NCBI GenBank assembly: GCA_014964245.1
Contig: JACVYH010000004.1
Location: 186,001 to 250,000, forward strand
DNA length: 64,000 bases
Direction: 5' to 3'
Source: Nannizziopsis barbatae
Lineage: Eukaryota; Ascomycota; Eurotiomycetes; Onygenales; Nannizziopsiaceae
This document shows positions 13,146 through 24,330 of the stretch, in pieces. The position numbers and the translations under genes are program-made. The notes under the pieces are model-generated. The model did no database searches. It was not told where the DNA came from and saw only the letters and a program-made list of their open reading frames with translations. Every line of letters starts with the position of its first letter. The stretch's first letter is position 1.

Positions 13146-13971
13146 TTTAATTGACTGGATGAATACGGCTTTTCAAATCTTACCCTGCAGCAAGTCTCTC
13201 CCTTTTGTTCAATTTCAAGTGCGTGGTTACTACCCAGCTGACCTATCTTTCTTCGCAAGTGCTGTCTCAATACAATCTACTTCCTTGACACTCTGGTGGA
13301 GGAAATGCCTTTAAATTTCCCTTGATACTCGATTGTTATTGACTCATAACATCGCCTATCGTGTTATGGAATACATATATTGACATCCCCTTTGAAATTT
13401 GTGAAAACCGCCAAACCAAATATGTATGGCGATTGCATTTTCAGTTTTGGTCTTAAAAGGCCCCATGTCGATCGAAATCGCTGTGAAATATTGCTTAGCT
13501 AGCTTTATCCCAGCACTCTCAGAGTTGAAGTATCCGTTTCGCCTTTTGATTCCGGCCCAACCGACCAATGAATCATTGAGGTATGTTTACCATCGCTCGT
13601 TAAGCGGTGGCGTTTCTTTTCGACAGGTCATCAATCAAATTTACGGACTTTATTGTAAAAGCTATATTATTGTAGGAAGCACGATATATGGAGCACTCCA
13701 TCATACATGCAAAAATATTGCCTTATGGATGTATGTAGTACATACCTACATACATACTCTGGTCGTTGGGTTTTTAGAAAAGGCTTGGCATTGGTACCTA
13801 AATATAGACTACCCATCAAACTCTATTTATCAGCAGCGATTTTGGCACCAAAAGGTCAAATTACAGACTTTGAAGTTAAACGCGTCTCGGTTCTCAACCG
13901 CGTCTAAAGTCTCCTCATCCTGACACTTCTGCACCACTTGTTGAACTATTTATTGAGCCACCTTCCGGACA
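13146..13971. other. Intergenic
   Basis: A 165-codon open frame (13426-13923) lacks domain, signal or codon-bias support and I do not call it. A short palindrome GTATGTAGTACATAC lies at 13731-13745, next to a CATA-type simple repeat. Confidence 0.5.
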
Positions 13972-14733
13972 ATGGATAACAGTCTTGACTCTCAAACCGA
14001 CGAAACCCTTCGAAACGACCACCCCAGAAGTCCGACTCCTGACAATGCCACGCCCGACTCCCAGATCAACCACGAGGAGTCAATCAAATATTGGACTTCA
14101 ATCGACGCGGATGTCAATGGCATGCTAGGTGGCTTTGCGCAAATATCGCATATCGACTTGAAAGGATCAGCTCAGTTTCTCAGCAAGGTGGTTCGCCTAT
14201 ACGGGGACGATTCAGCAAATTCACGCCTTGGTCCTTGGGGACTGGGAGTCGATTGTGGTGCCGGAATTGGACGCATTACCAAGGGCTTCCTCACCCGGGT
14301 TTGTGAGACTGTGGATGTTGTAGAACCGGTGGAAAAATTTGCGTCAGCTATCCGAGAAAGCCGAGCAGAGTACCCCACAATCGGCGAAATCTACGTCATC
14401 GGCCTAGAGGCCTGGGAACCCTTTAAGCAATATGATCTGATTTGGCTGCAATGGTGTGTGGGATACTTGACCGATGAACAACTGGCTCAATGCCTCAAGC
14501 GATGCAAGAATGCCCTGTCGGAACATGGGTTGATTGTTGTCAAAGAAAATGTCTCGACCGAATCCGAAGGACAAGATATGTATGACAGTGAGGACAGCAG
14601 TGTCACTAGGACCGACCAAAAGTTCAAAGCCATATTCGAGCAAGCAGGTCTAAATCTGATTCGATCTGAGCTGCAGCGTGGATTCCCCAAGAAGCTGTTA
14701 CCCGTCCGTTTCTATGCCCTTCGCCCAACCTAA
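13972..14733 (+). CDS. Alpha N-terminal protein methyltransferase (NTM1/Tae1 type)
   Basis: Intronless, 253 residues, with A at -3 before the ATG. It belongs to the AdoMet-dependent family that methylates the free alpha-amino group of proteins starting (Met)-X-Pro-Lys, including ribosomal proteins in yeast (Tae1). Seen in order: a disordered acidic N-terminus of about 35 residues; YWTSIDADVNGMLGGF, the family hallmark; the SAM-binding motif I DCGAGIGRIT at about 94-103; VDVVEPVEKF; then WLQWCVGYLTD, GLIVVKEN and RTDQKFKAIFEQAGL. All match the family order and length. It acts in cytosol or nucleus. It converges with the GCN5 gene, 425 bases away. Confidence 0.9.
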   Translation: MDNSLDSQTDETLRNDHPRSPTPDNATPDSQINHEESIKYWTSIDADVNGMLGGFAQISHIDLKGSAQFLSKVVRLYGDDSANSRLGPWGLGVDCGAGIGRITKGFLTRVCETVDVVEPVEKFASAIRESRAEYPTIGEIYVIGLEAWEPFKQYDLIWLQWCVGYLTDEQLAQCLKRCKNALSEHGLIVVKENVSTESEGQDMYDSEDSSVTRTDQKFKAIFEQAGLNLIRSELQRGFPKKLLPVRFYALRPT

Positions 14734-15158
14734 GAGTATACTGCCAAGTTATAACATCGCCCGATCTTGTCAGAAGCTCCCACAACTCGATATTGAAAGT
14801 TGGCCCGAGCTCTCGGGGTAATCTTATTGCTTGAATTGTTTGAGTCTTAACAGTTCCAAATATTTTACTCTAGCATTATTCCAGCGCTCTGAACTCTAGG
14901 GATCCTAACTATCCTTATTAGCGTTCCCAAACCATCTGGCTTTCTCTATGAGGTTTGATCCTCCCAAACGCCTGAGCAATCAAGGGCCAACCACGGCTTA
15001 TGCGGGAAAATGCTCGATATATCTTTGATGCCTAAAATTCCGCGTGCTCGTCGATATTCTCATTTCCAACTTTGCACAGCGTCCAGTTCGAAAGCTTCGC
15101 CGGATACACCTATTATACAGAGTTGTCACTTGATACAACGTCAAATCAAAAGAACTCC
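14734..15158. other. Convergent intergenic region
   Basis: Shared 3' region of the methyltransferase and GCN5 genes. I see no further gene. Confidence 0.6.
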
Positions 15159-16438
15159 TTATTCCTCAAGCAAGCTATGCCACTCTGGGATTTCCTTGAC
15201 CAGTTTCCACATGTACTTCTCCAACTGTACTGCACACTTGGTATACACCGTTGTTGGGTCATTATACTGCCGGCAGTTACTATAGATCAGTTTGAGGTCA
15301 TTGACAAGGTCTTTTGGAGAACCGTAACAGTCCCCATCCAACCTCTCCTCTATGGCCGATAGGTCCATGGGCGACGTGATAACATTATAGTAGTCAGGAA
15401 CCTCGTCTTTATTCACCGGAGCAAGAAACGGCCATGCGTTTTTGTGGTTTTGTATGTGGTTCAAAAACCGTCGAAGTTCATTGTAATGAGGTCCACGACG
15501 TGGCTCTCGGGAGAGAGTGTCCATATCCGGAGACCAGCCAGTCGCCTGTATTGCTGGTATAGATAGAGGGTCAATTGGACTGATACCATCTGCCCATTGT
15601 TGAGGTGGTTGATGAACAAGATGATTTTTGCTGAAGGTCTTTATCTTGGCACGAACACATTCCTTCTGTTTGAGGATTAAGCGGCCGATCTCAAGATAGC
15701 GTATCTGAGGGAGTATCGAGCATTGCATTAGTGTTCCACCTTCATAATCTTTGATATACCCCATCCATATTGACTTGGTGAGTGTTATTTCCTTGGTGAA
15801 GCCTTGTTTTTGGAAGTATCCAGTGGCATAATTGTCTGCATATGTTAGAAAGTGCATCACTGGGGAGGTAGCTTTTACAAAATCCTTCAAGTGAGCCATT
15901 AAATGAGCTCCATATCCTTTAACCTGCTGATCTGCCGAGACTGCGCAAAAGACGATCTCTGCAAACTGGCGCTCTCGAAACTCTCGAAATGTTATCCCAC
16001 CAATGACCTGTAGGGGCATCTTGATAATAGCAAGAGATAGATGAGCCCGGTCGTAGACAAGGCGAGCGATATAATCTTTGGGCATTTTGGGTAATTGTTT
16101 TTGAAACAGACATTTGAGGCCTGTCAAGATGATCATACTCTCGTCGGATGCATCGTTGTTCACAACGCGGAATTCAATCTCGCCATTTCGCTCCTCTATG
16201 GCTGCAGGCTAGGAAATAGTAAGCGGCTGTCATGAAATGTAGAGCTTTCGCATACCTTCTCCGGGAAAGGGACTCTTCGGGTTGTATCTGGAACTTTTGC
16301 ATCGGGCTCCGCTGAGCCATCATGCGAGCCTTTTATTCTTTTGGCATCAGGGAGAGTGTTAAATTCTTCAAGAGCTTGACGCTTTGCGTTAAGAAGATTC
16401 TGATCGACGGAAGCCGAAAGCGTCTCTGCTTCGTCCAT
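15159..16438 (-). CDS. gcn5: Histone acetyltransferase GCN5 (SAGA/ADA catalytic subunit)
   Basis: Two exons on the minus strand, 16438-16256 and 16208-15159, with a 47-base phase-0 intron; 410 residues, the usual fungal length. The GNAT domain (about 72-230) has catalytic Glu145 in FAEIVFCAV and the acetyl-CoA loop QQVKGYGAHLM at 155-165, then the FLTYADNYATGYFQKQGF and IKDYEGGTLMQC blocks typical of GCN5. A C-terminal bromodomain (about 300-405) keeps the acetyl-lysine Asn in CRQYNDPTT. The N-terminal 60 residues are poorly conserved, with a basic DAKRIKG patch. It acetylates histone H3 in SAGA and ADA complexes to aid transcription. No missing residue or frame break is visible. Confidence 0.96.
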
Positions 16439-18212
16439 CTGGTATAAAGGGTCGGCGAACTTGATCGGTAATAAACAAACAATCGCGAACTAGAGTAGCT
16501 TCAGCTTGTACTTTCTGGAGTTGCTATAAGTCCTCCTATCGTATTAGATTTTTAATTGTAGGAACTGGAATTCGGCGCAAAGTAATTGTGTGTCACGCAG
16601 CATTTCAAGGCCGGCTGACGTTCAGTGTTGGGAGCGCTACCAAGTACCAAGTTAGAAGCTGGCATCAAGCTTTGCGACATTTGATAAAGGTAAAGGTCAC
16701 ATACAGTGAAACAATAAGGTTTTGCGGGCTGGTGAAGGTGCTATCAAGCCTACATGAGACCTTCTTTAATCCATACCCCGTACGAAGTACAAAGTGAGAA
16801 TCCAAGGAGCTTCCAAAGCATTCGGCGCATTGGAAGTGTTGACAGACTGACAGATGACAGTTTCAACCTTGTTCTGTTGTTAGTCCGAGTGGGTTTCCGG
16901 TAGTAACCTTATTTAGCGGGGCACCCAAATAAGGCTTGGCGGTCTAGACAGGTATCGGTCCTACAATTATCCGAGAGCTTTGATGACTAAGTAGGCCAGC
17001 TAGAGAACAGCCAATCAGAACGGGAGTCCAATCCCGGACAACTCCATTACATCATGTCTGACTAACAATCGCCCCCTTTTGGGACCTCAAACTTCAATCC
17101 AACAACAGTTCATCACAACACGTCTAACCGCGCGTCAAGTGAGAGGCATCGCAGTGTGGAGCTCTGCCACGAACCCAGTAGATATTGTTTCAAATATCCC
17201 ATGCTCTGATCACTAAATCCAATCATCAGAGCGCCTTTTAAGGTTCTCAGGATACATGAAACTTTGACCGCAGCGCTCGAATATCGAATGAAAGCCTACC
17301 GAACACCCTTGGAACATGCCCACTTGAGGTTCTTAGCTCACCTATCACTGCTGCGTGCACCATGTATCCTTGGAGTCACAGCCCCTTGCCTGTGGATGCT
17401 TAGGCGTACGAGACCAAGCAAACGTTCAATATGCTGGAGAAGTTAAAACCCGACATGGTGATCCTTGGGAGCCGATCCATAGATCTGAGGCTATTGGTGT
17501 TCTGGGATTATAGTCATCTGCCATTTCTATCTTACCTAAGTGGGCTATGACTTGGGATAATCCCAGGATCTCCACATTCCCCTGCCATAGGTTCTACCGC
17601 GCGTAGTTCCCCTCCAGCATGATCCAGGTATTCTGCCTGATCATGGCTGTGAAACACAGGTGCTTTGGAAGCCACCCTAGAGTCCACTCTCTGTATTTCC
17701 TGGTCTTTTCATCTGCCGAAATTTTGCAGGCAGGCGCTACGCCTCTTGCAAGGAGACCGTATCATTTACAAAATGCATTCACCCCTCCACGAGATTCCCG
17801 TTTCGAATTTACTCTTATCCTAAGCCTCCAATCACTATGAGCCATGGAGCCTAGGGACTGGCTCAGTCCTCCATTCTAGGCAGCAAACGCTGCTTTGAAC
17901 CCGCTGCGCCTTCTATACCCATACCCATGCAACCTCTCAATCGCGAATGCTGCGCTGGGCTTCTGTCTAACGCAGTCGCCCTTTCAAGTCACTGATGGAG
18001 GTCTTGTGGATTTAAAATCTGCGTCGGGTCCCTTGGTAACACATTCACTTTGAGTCTTCTCGAATAACCATTCTTTCCGTCTCATAGTGTTAGTGGTTTG
18101 ATTCTCCCTTCGATACATCATACAAGTTCAAGAGGTGCTAATAAGCGCAGCTACCTAGCAGAAGAAAGAGCTTATACGGAAAACTAGCTAGCTCCAAAGT
18201 CGCTGTGCCAAA
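16439..18212. other. Long divergent intergenic region
   Basis: About 1.8 kb between the GCN5 start and the next plus-strand ORF. Open frames here are short (under 75 codons) and unconvincing. I saw no tRNA. It may hold the GCN5 promoter, 5' leaders or an unannotated non-coding transcript. Confidence 0.5.
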
Positions 18213-18593
18213 ATGAGTTACGGTCGTCGTTTTCCTATCGATCCATATTCTCTACCCAGAGCTCCAACTCCACCTAACGCAATTCCTCTAGAGCAAATGC
18301 CTCGACTTCCAAGACGAGTCTACACTACTAGACCACCTATAAGACGGTCTCACACTCCTCTTACCGCTACAAACCTTCGTCATTTTAACCGACAAACTGG
18401 GGCATCATCACCAAGGGGGCAACCTTACTACCGTGATTATCGAGACCCAGATGACCCTCCACAATACTCCTACCGATATACTCAGCGTCGTACCAGGCGG
18501 GTATCCCCAGACACAGAATCCGACTCCTCATTTGGTTCAAGTTGTCTCCTGTGGATGCTGCTACGCTTAGTGTTTTGCTCCAGCCGTCGTTAG
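18213..18593 (+). CDS. Hypothetical Pro/Arg-rich small protein
   Basis: Single ORF of 126 residues with a good start context (AAA before ATG). Composition is Pro, Arg, Tyr and Ser rich (SLPRAPTPPNAIPLEQ, RRVYTTRPPIRRSHTP, YRYTQRRTRR). It ends in a short hydrophobic, Cys-containing tail (CLLWMLLRLVFCSSRR) that could insert in or associate with a membrane. I recognise no domain. It resembles in style the Ser/His/Arg-rich protein at 30363-31217, which also ends in a Cys/Arg-rich tail. A chance ORF cannot be excluded. Confidence 0.4.
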   Translation: MSYGRRFPIDPYSLPRAPTPPNAIPLEQMPRLPRRVYTTRPPIRRSHTPLTATNLRHFNRQTGASSPRGQPYYRDYRDPDDPPQYSYRYTQRRTRRVSPDTESDSSFGSSCLLWMLLRLVFCSSRR

Positions 18594-19127
18594 GGGCGAC
18601 TTTATATAGAATGGGTGTGTTATCTTTTTCCCTGGATTTTGACGGCATGGGCAGCTACTTTAATTACTTATACTTCCGTGTTACTGAAAATTGAAACCCT
18701 GCAATCTCTACATTTTGAACCAAAGTACTCCTATACTCCGTAGTTGTTGAGTACATTACTGTACCCGACGGAAAGGCTTCGAGACAGAGCTGATATAAGC
18801 ATGTATCTATACAGTCAGACCAAAGGGACCTTATTTTCTGCTATTTGTAAAACATACAATCAAGGAAGCTCATATACATTTTTTTCTTCGAAAACAATCA
18901 GTAATTAGTTACTCCGTAGTTATGTAATCACTGGTTCAGAAACCGGCTTTAAGGGGCATTCATCGTAAAGAAAAGCAACTCTCCGGACCTAGCCCGCGAC
19001 GTGAAGGCGCTATTCTTGTCTCGTGGGGGTTGCTGATTTCAGGTCTGCAGGCAACCGGTGCAGGTCTCTAATCTGGTATCTCCTCGCATATTTCACTCGA
19101 TGTTTTACGATTTATCCCGAGAAGAAA
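18594..19127. other. Intergenic
   Basis: No gene seen. ACTCCGTA motifs occur at 18735-18742 and 18911-18918, of the same type as at 11206, 32124 and 42756. Confidence 0.5.
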
Positions 19128-19891
19128 ATGCCAGCCATCCCGCCTGCCTTGGAATCCACCTCGGCCCCTTTCAGTCTAACAGCTCTCGATAAGGAGATTC
19201 TTGCACAGACTGACGAGGAATACATATATCATGATTGGGAGAATCTCAGGGAACTGATAGGTTGACGCACTCCCTTAACTACTCATGCCGACCGCACCTC
19301 ACCATTAATAACCCATTCGCTGACAAGTCAAGCTGAAAATGAACAGCGAACAACTCCCTTGATCTTCTCAAGCGGAAGCCTTCCGATCTATCCAACTATA
19401 TCAGATGGTCTACCGCTATCAAGTCCCGCTACGGAACCATTACAAATTATATCTGTCGCGAGCGTCTGGGGTGGGCTTTGGACTCGGACCCCGCTACCCA
19501 TTGCGTCAATCAAACCCCGTTTGCCGATCCACGAGACTTCAAGATCATTCGGAACGATTGGCCCTATGGAGTCACGCCAGAAATAACACATCTAGTGGTA
19601 TGGGTCAAGAACCGCATACCTGTAGATGAGCAGAAGCGCGGGGACCTGACTCCAGAGTCGCGGAGTTTAATCGACGCTTTCGTCCACAGGACCTTCGTGG
19701 AGCCGTTAGCTGATGTTTTTCCTGATGCGAAGGAAAGAGTAATGTGGTTTAAGAATTGGACTGCTTTGCAGAGTGTAAGAACGCTCGAGCATATTCATGT
19801 GCTTGTACGCGGTGTTCCTGAAAACATCATCTCTGAATGGACCGGAGAACCTCCTCGGAAACTAAGTGACCCGACGGTTGGCTTAGAATAA
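19128..19891 (+). CDS. GIG1-like N-acetylglucosamine-induced protein (DUF3605)
   Basis: Two exons, 19128-19260 and 19347-19891, joined in phase 1 across an 86-base intron with an unusual GTTGAC donor; 225 residues. It matches the DUF3605 family, named after the Candida GlcNAc-induced protein Gig1: LLKRKPSDLSNYIRWS, FADPRDFKIIRNDWPYG, ITHLVVWVKNRI, FVHRTF and the C-terminal EHIHVLVRGVP block. Biochemistry is unknown; family members respond to N-acetylglucosamine. The presence of a LysM gene about 6 kb away is probably coincidental. The gene converges with SMC3. Confidence 0.8.
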
Positions 19892-20137
19892 TCCTCTATA
19901 GACTTGAATTACCCAAGCACTCTCTCAAGAACGAATAGACGATCGACTACTTGTGTGCCTGATTAGATATATGGCAATATATAGTGTACAAAGAAGCCCG
20001 CGTTAAGCCATTTTCAGATTCGGATATCTCTCAATGAAAACCACCCATTTGACGCCACGCAAAAAGGAAGAAATTGCAAACTATCCCGAATTAAATTAGA
20101 GCTGTAAACGCCAGGCAGATATAGCGTGCCCTCCGCC

Positions 20138-23100
20138 TCAGCTCTTCTGCTCCTCCACAAACTTCAATGCTTCGTCCCTCGATACGACATCAATAGTACT
20201 AGCTTTATTTCGGAAGCTGACGCCATAGCACTTCTCGGCCACGTGGAGCATCTCCGGTCTGAACGTAGTACAGATGAATTGTCCATTAGTCTCCTCTGAT
20301 ATGGACTTCAACATCTGTGCAACAGCCGTGCGATACTGTGCGTCCAGATTGGCGTCGATCTCGTCAAAGAGATAGAATGGGGCTGGATCGCACGCTTGGA
20401 TCGAAAAGACAAGTGCTAGGGCGCAAAGACCTAGAGGAGGATGTTCAGCCATAGCGCCAATATATAGGGCCATTAAGGGGCTTAGGATAGGGGGAAACAT
20501 CACTTACTCTTCTGACCTCCACTGAGTTGCTGAATCCGCTGTTGGTCATCATGTTTGCTGTTGAAACTAACGCTGATCCCAACACCAACATAGTTTTCAA
20601 CGCTACGACGCGCCTCTTCCTCATCAGAATCAATGTCATCTTCTTGCCTATTCACGGCGTCTGTTTTCCTCTGGATGATAAGACGACCTCGCCCAGCTGG
20701 CACCAACTTCTCAAATATCTTAGCAAACTCTCTTGATACCTGTTTGAAAGTTCGCTCTATGGCTTCGTCTTTCCGCTGATCCAGAATCATAATTAGTTCA
20801 TCGATAGACTTGTGGGATGCGTCCAATTCATCTCGACGTTTGATCAGCGTTTCCCTTTGCTTTGTAAAGTTGTTATACTGCTCAAACGCCTTTTTGTTGA
20901 CGTGGGAGTACTTCTTCAGCGCCTCATTTACTTTATGCAATCGCTTCACAACCGCATTAGAATCTGTATTTTTGAATTTTGTGAAAGCCTCATCTGGCAA
21001 AACACCGAGGTCCCGGATGTTGGCGCTGCACTCAGTGGCTTGTTTTGACAATGCAGCCTTCTTCTGCATGCTCTTCTCCATTCGACGCTGATGCTTCTCA
21101 ATCGACTTGGAGAGTTCATCCAGCTCTTTTCTGATTTCAGACTTACGTTGCTCGAGCTGGGCCGATTCATTGCTCTTCTCCTCAATAGAATCTTCCAGTT
21201 GCTGCAAGCGTCTATTGAGTTTCTCCAACACCTTTGTCTGTTTCTTTATTTGCCGTTGGCTTTCCTTTAGATTCCCTTGGATCGAGTCTTCACTGCCCTC
21301 ATGATCATTGTTTGACAACTGATCAAGCCGTGGGCGAAGATTTTCTCGCAATTCAACCTCGAGAATTGATTTTCGTGTCTCAATTTCGCTGCGCTGTCCC
21401 GATAGCTCGGAGTGCTGATGGCGAAGATCTTGGACTATGGAGCTCAAGCTTTCCAAACGGGCTTCCTCTTCGTTGGAGAGGGCTTTGTCAAATGCAGTGG
21501 ATAGCTCCTCCTCGTGTGCGTTGGCTTGATCAGTCAATGCGTTGACATTTATCTCAATATTTTTCAGCGCACGGCGTTTTGATTCAAGAGTATCCATCTT
21601 ATTGTGAAGCAAATCACGCTTGCTTTTGATTTCTTGGCGTAAGGGTGCGTTGCTACCCTGGACCTGCTGTCTTCGTTGTTCAAGCTTTTGCAGCTCCCCC
21701 ACAGCGCGAGTGATCAATTGGTCCATCTTGTCCAACTCGCGGCGAATTTCGGTGCCCCGATTCCTTTTCATCTCTAGTTCGTCCCGCCACTTGGTTAAGG
21801 TCTTCATCGCTTCAAGACGGGATATTCGAGAATCATGAAAACCGCCAGTCAAGGCGCCACGTTTGTCAGACCTATCGCCATCAGGAGTAATTGCATTGAC
21901 GCCATGACTCCGTGCATACTGCGATGCGACTTGGAGGTTGGGACATATGATTGTTCGGCCAAACACTTGTTGAAAAGCTTTCTCGTATTTCGAGTCAAAC
22001 TGCAGCTTCTCAATCATGGGAATGGTGTCACTCGCCCTAGGTAGATTCCCGGATCGAGGTTTAAGTCGGTTTAGTGGCATAAATGTCACTCGACCGGCTT
22101 TATCTTTTTGTAGTATTTCTAGGACCTTGGTTGCCGTATCGTCCGTATCGACAACGTAATGGAAAAGACTGTGCCCGGCAGTAACTTCAACAGCCGTTCG
22201 ATATCTATCACTGACCTCGAATAGCTCTGCCACGGTTCCGAACACACCTTCAAGGTTGTGTTGTCGCTTGATTCGTCGTACCGCAGCAATTCCACGGCTT
22301 GTATTGTGGTCCATCATGTGGGAAAGATTTCTCTCAGCACGATCGACCTCCTGGGAGGCATTAGACAGGATGGAGTCAAGCTTTGCTTCTTCCCTCCAAA
22401 GTTCTCTATTCAAAGTTAGAAAAGCACATTTCCAGAAGATGCTGAGAGGCTGAGAGACACGTACTTTCGCTGGTCCATTAAGCTATCCCTTTCGTCCTTC
22501 GCTCGTTGAACTTCTTGCTCGATTGACTGCATGGCATCTCCTCTACCATCGAGTTGCTTTCGAAGCTTCTCCGTCTCAGGCTCTACCAAAGCAATTTCGT
22601 TCTCAAGCTCGGTGATCTCCTCAGACGTCTGCATTCGAACAGCTTTTACTGTCGAAAGCGATGTGTATGTATCCTGTATTTCCTTCTGCAGCCACTTGTC
22701 TCGCTCCCCCTTATTTCGAAACCTTGAATTACGGCCTTGCTTAGCATATAGTCTTTGGCGCGTTGTTTCTGCTTCAGTCAACTTCGCTTTTAGAGCCTCT
22801 TCTTCTTCCTTGAGAGCATTGAAATTCGGGGTTAGCTCGTTAAGTTCCTCTTCCCGCTCCGATATCGCACTTTGCACCGTCTTCAATTCCGTTTCTAGTT
22901 TAGCCTTTGCTTGTTGGGCGGCTGACTGCCCTTCAGCTAGTGATTTGCCTTGTAATTCCGCTTGCGCGAGGATTCGAGAAGCGTCACGTCTGTCCTCCTC
23001 GAGCTGCGTCTTCTCAAGCCTAAGAAGCTCGTTTTGCTGTCTGCACTCTGCGATTTCAGTGTCAATCTGAGCAATGTCATTTTCCCCTTGTATGAACTTG

Positions 23101-23985
23101 TTCCGATTCGTATCCGTATCTTCAACGCCCGTTTGTCTTTGGTTTTCAATATTTTCCAATGCAGCAGCGATTTCCGTCTGTTCCCTCGAATATATTGTAT
23201 ACTCCAGGCATCTCCTTTCCCTATCCTTCTCCTGAAAATTTTTGAGTTCGTCTTTCTCTTCTTCAAGCTCTCCAAGGCGCTCATTGATATAATCGAGCAA
23301 CTCGTCAATTTTAGAGATTTTGTTGTTTGTTTCATTCATAATCTTAAGAGACTCTGTCCGCCGCGCTTCGTAGACTTGCGTTCCAGCGACTTCTTTGAGA
23401 AGCACCAAACGTTCAGAATCTTTCATATTCGTTAAGGTGGTGACGCGACCTTGGGGTACAATGTAATATGGATTCGAGCGAGAGAAGCCGGCTGATTCTA
23501 GCAAATTCATGACGTCCGCCTTCGTAGCATTCTTCCGGTCTAAGGTATATTCATCCTTCTTGAGACCAATTGTTCGGCGTAAAACCAACTCGTTCTTTCC
23601 GGTGGGGAAACGCTCGTCGGAGTTATCGAAGATGATTTCAACATACGCAGACATCACAGCCGACCCAGACCCTTCCTACTTATTATTAGCAAAACATCAA
23701 GGTGCGCTTAGTTCGCGGCATACATGTAACAACGCCTGGCGTTCTTCTCTACCCATGTGGGTATAAGCGTCACTGAGAACGAACCGAATCGCCGCGAAGA
23801 AATTACTTTTCCCTGATCCATTGCGCCCAACGATGACATTGTGTTTCGGTGAAAATGGCTCAATGACGGTTTGATCCTTGTAGCTATGATCAAAATGAGA
23901 TGTTAGCACCGGTTGCAGATGAGGAGTCAAATGCCGGGTATCATTACCTCTTAAAGCCCTGGATAATGATCTGCTTCACGAACAT
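20138..23985 (-). CDS. smc3: Cohesin subunit SMC3
   Basis: Five exons on the minus strand: 23985-23948, 23883-23724, 23675-22465, 22405-20508, 20430-20138. All phases agree; 1199 residues, the usual SMC3 length. Walker A is GRNGSGKS at 32-39. GLKKDEY places Lys105 and Lys106 exactly where Eco1-type acetylation locks cohesin. Coiled coil follows, then a hinge at about 522-680 (GVFGTVAELFEV, GGFHDSR), a second coiled coil, the ABC signature LSGGQKS at about 1097-1103 and Walker B FYLFDEID with Glu1126. It pairs with SMC1 and the Scc1 kleisin to hold sister chromatids together in the nucleus. It is divergent from RIO1, with an MCB-like ACGCGT between. Confidence 0.97.
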
Positions 23986-24330
23986 ATTGAAGATTGCGTA
24001 GAGGAACTTAAGTAAAAGGTAGCCGCATTTCCTTGTCCCAAAGCAGTCGTTTAAATGAAGGTCAGGGACAACTCAATCGTTCCGTTCGTGAAATGCGCTC
24101 CTAGGCAGCTCTTCGATAACGCGACTCGAAGTTCAAGCACGACGCGTTCCGAAATGGGAAATTAGGGTTGGGTGGGGTCGGGCTTCGGCGAAATAGTTTC
24201 GCCGAATCTAAGCTTCGACGTCACACATCAATATTTTGCTGAGGGGCATCAAGAAGTTTTACTATCCGCAGTTTGAAGCCCATTTTTCGTTCGTCTGAGT
24301 GTCTTGATTATCAGGACATCTTGCCTTAAA
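23986..24330. promoter_or_regulatory. Divergent SMC3/RIO1 promoter
   Basis: The 345 bases between two divergent start codons must hold both promoters. ACGCGT at 24142-24147 matches the MluI cell-cycle box bound by MBF in yeasts, 157 bases upstream of the SMC3 ATG; a near match (ACGCGA) lies near 24119. MCB control of cohesin genes is known in yeasts; here it is inference. Confidence 0.45.

Noticed and set aside
13426..13923. 165-codon plus-strand ORF
   Set aside because: AT-leaning text with simple repeats, no domain or signal peptide, and it lies directly upstream of the methyltransferase gene.
22531..23070. 179-codon plus-strand ORF
   Set aside because: Ser/Phe-rich antisense shadow of the SMC3 coiled coil.
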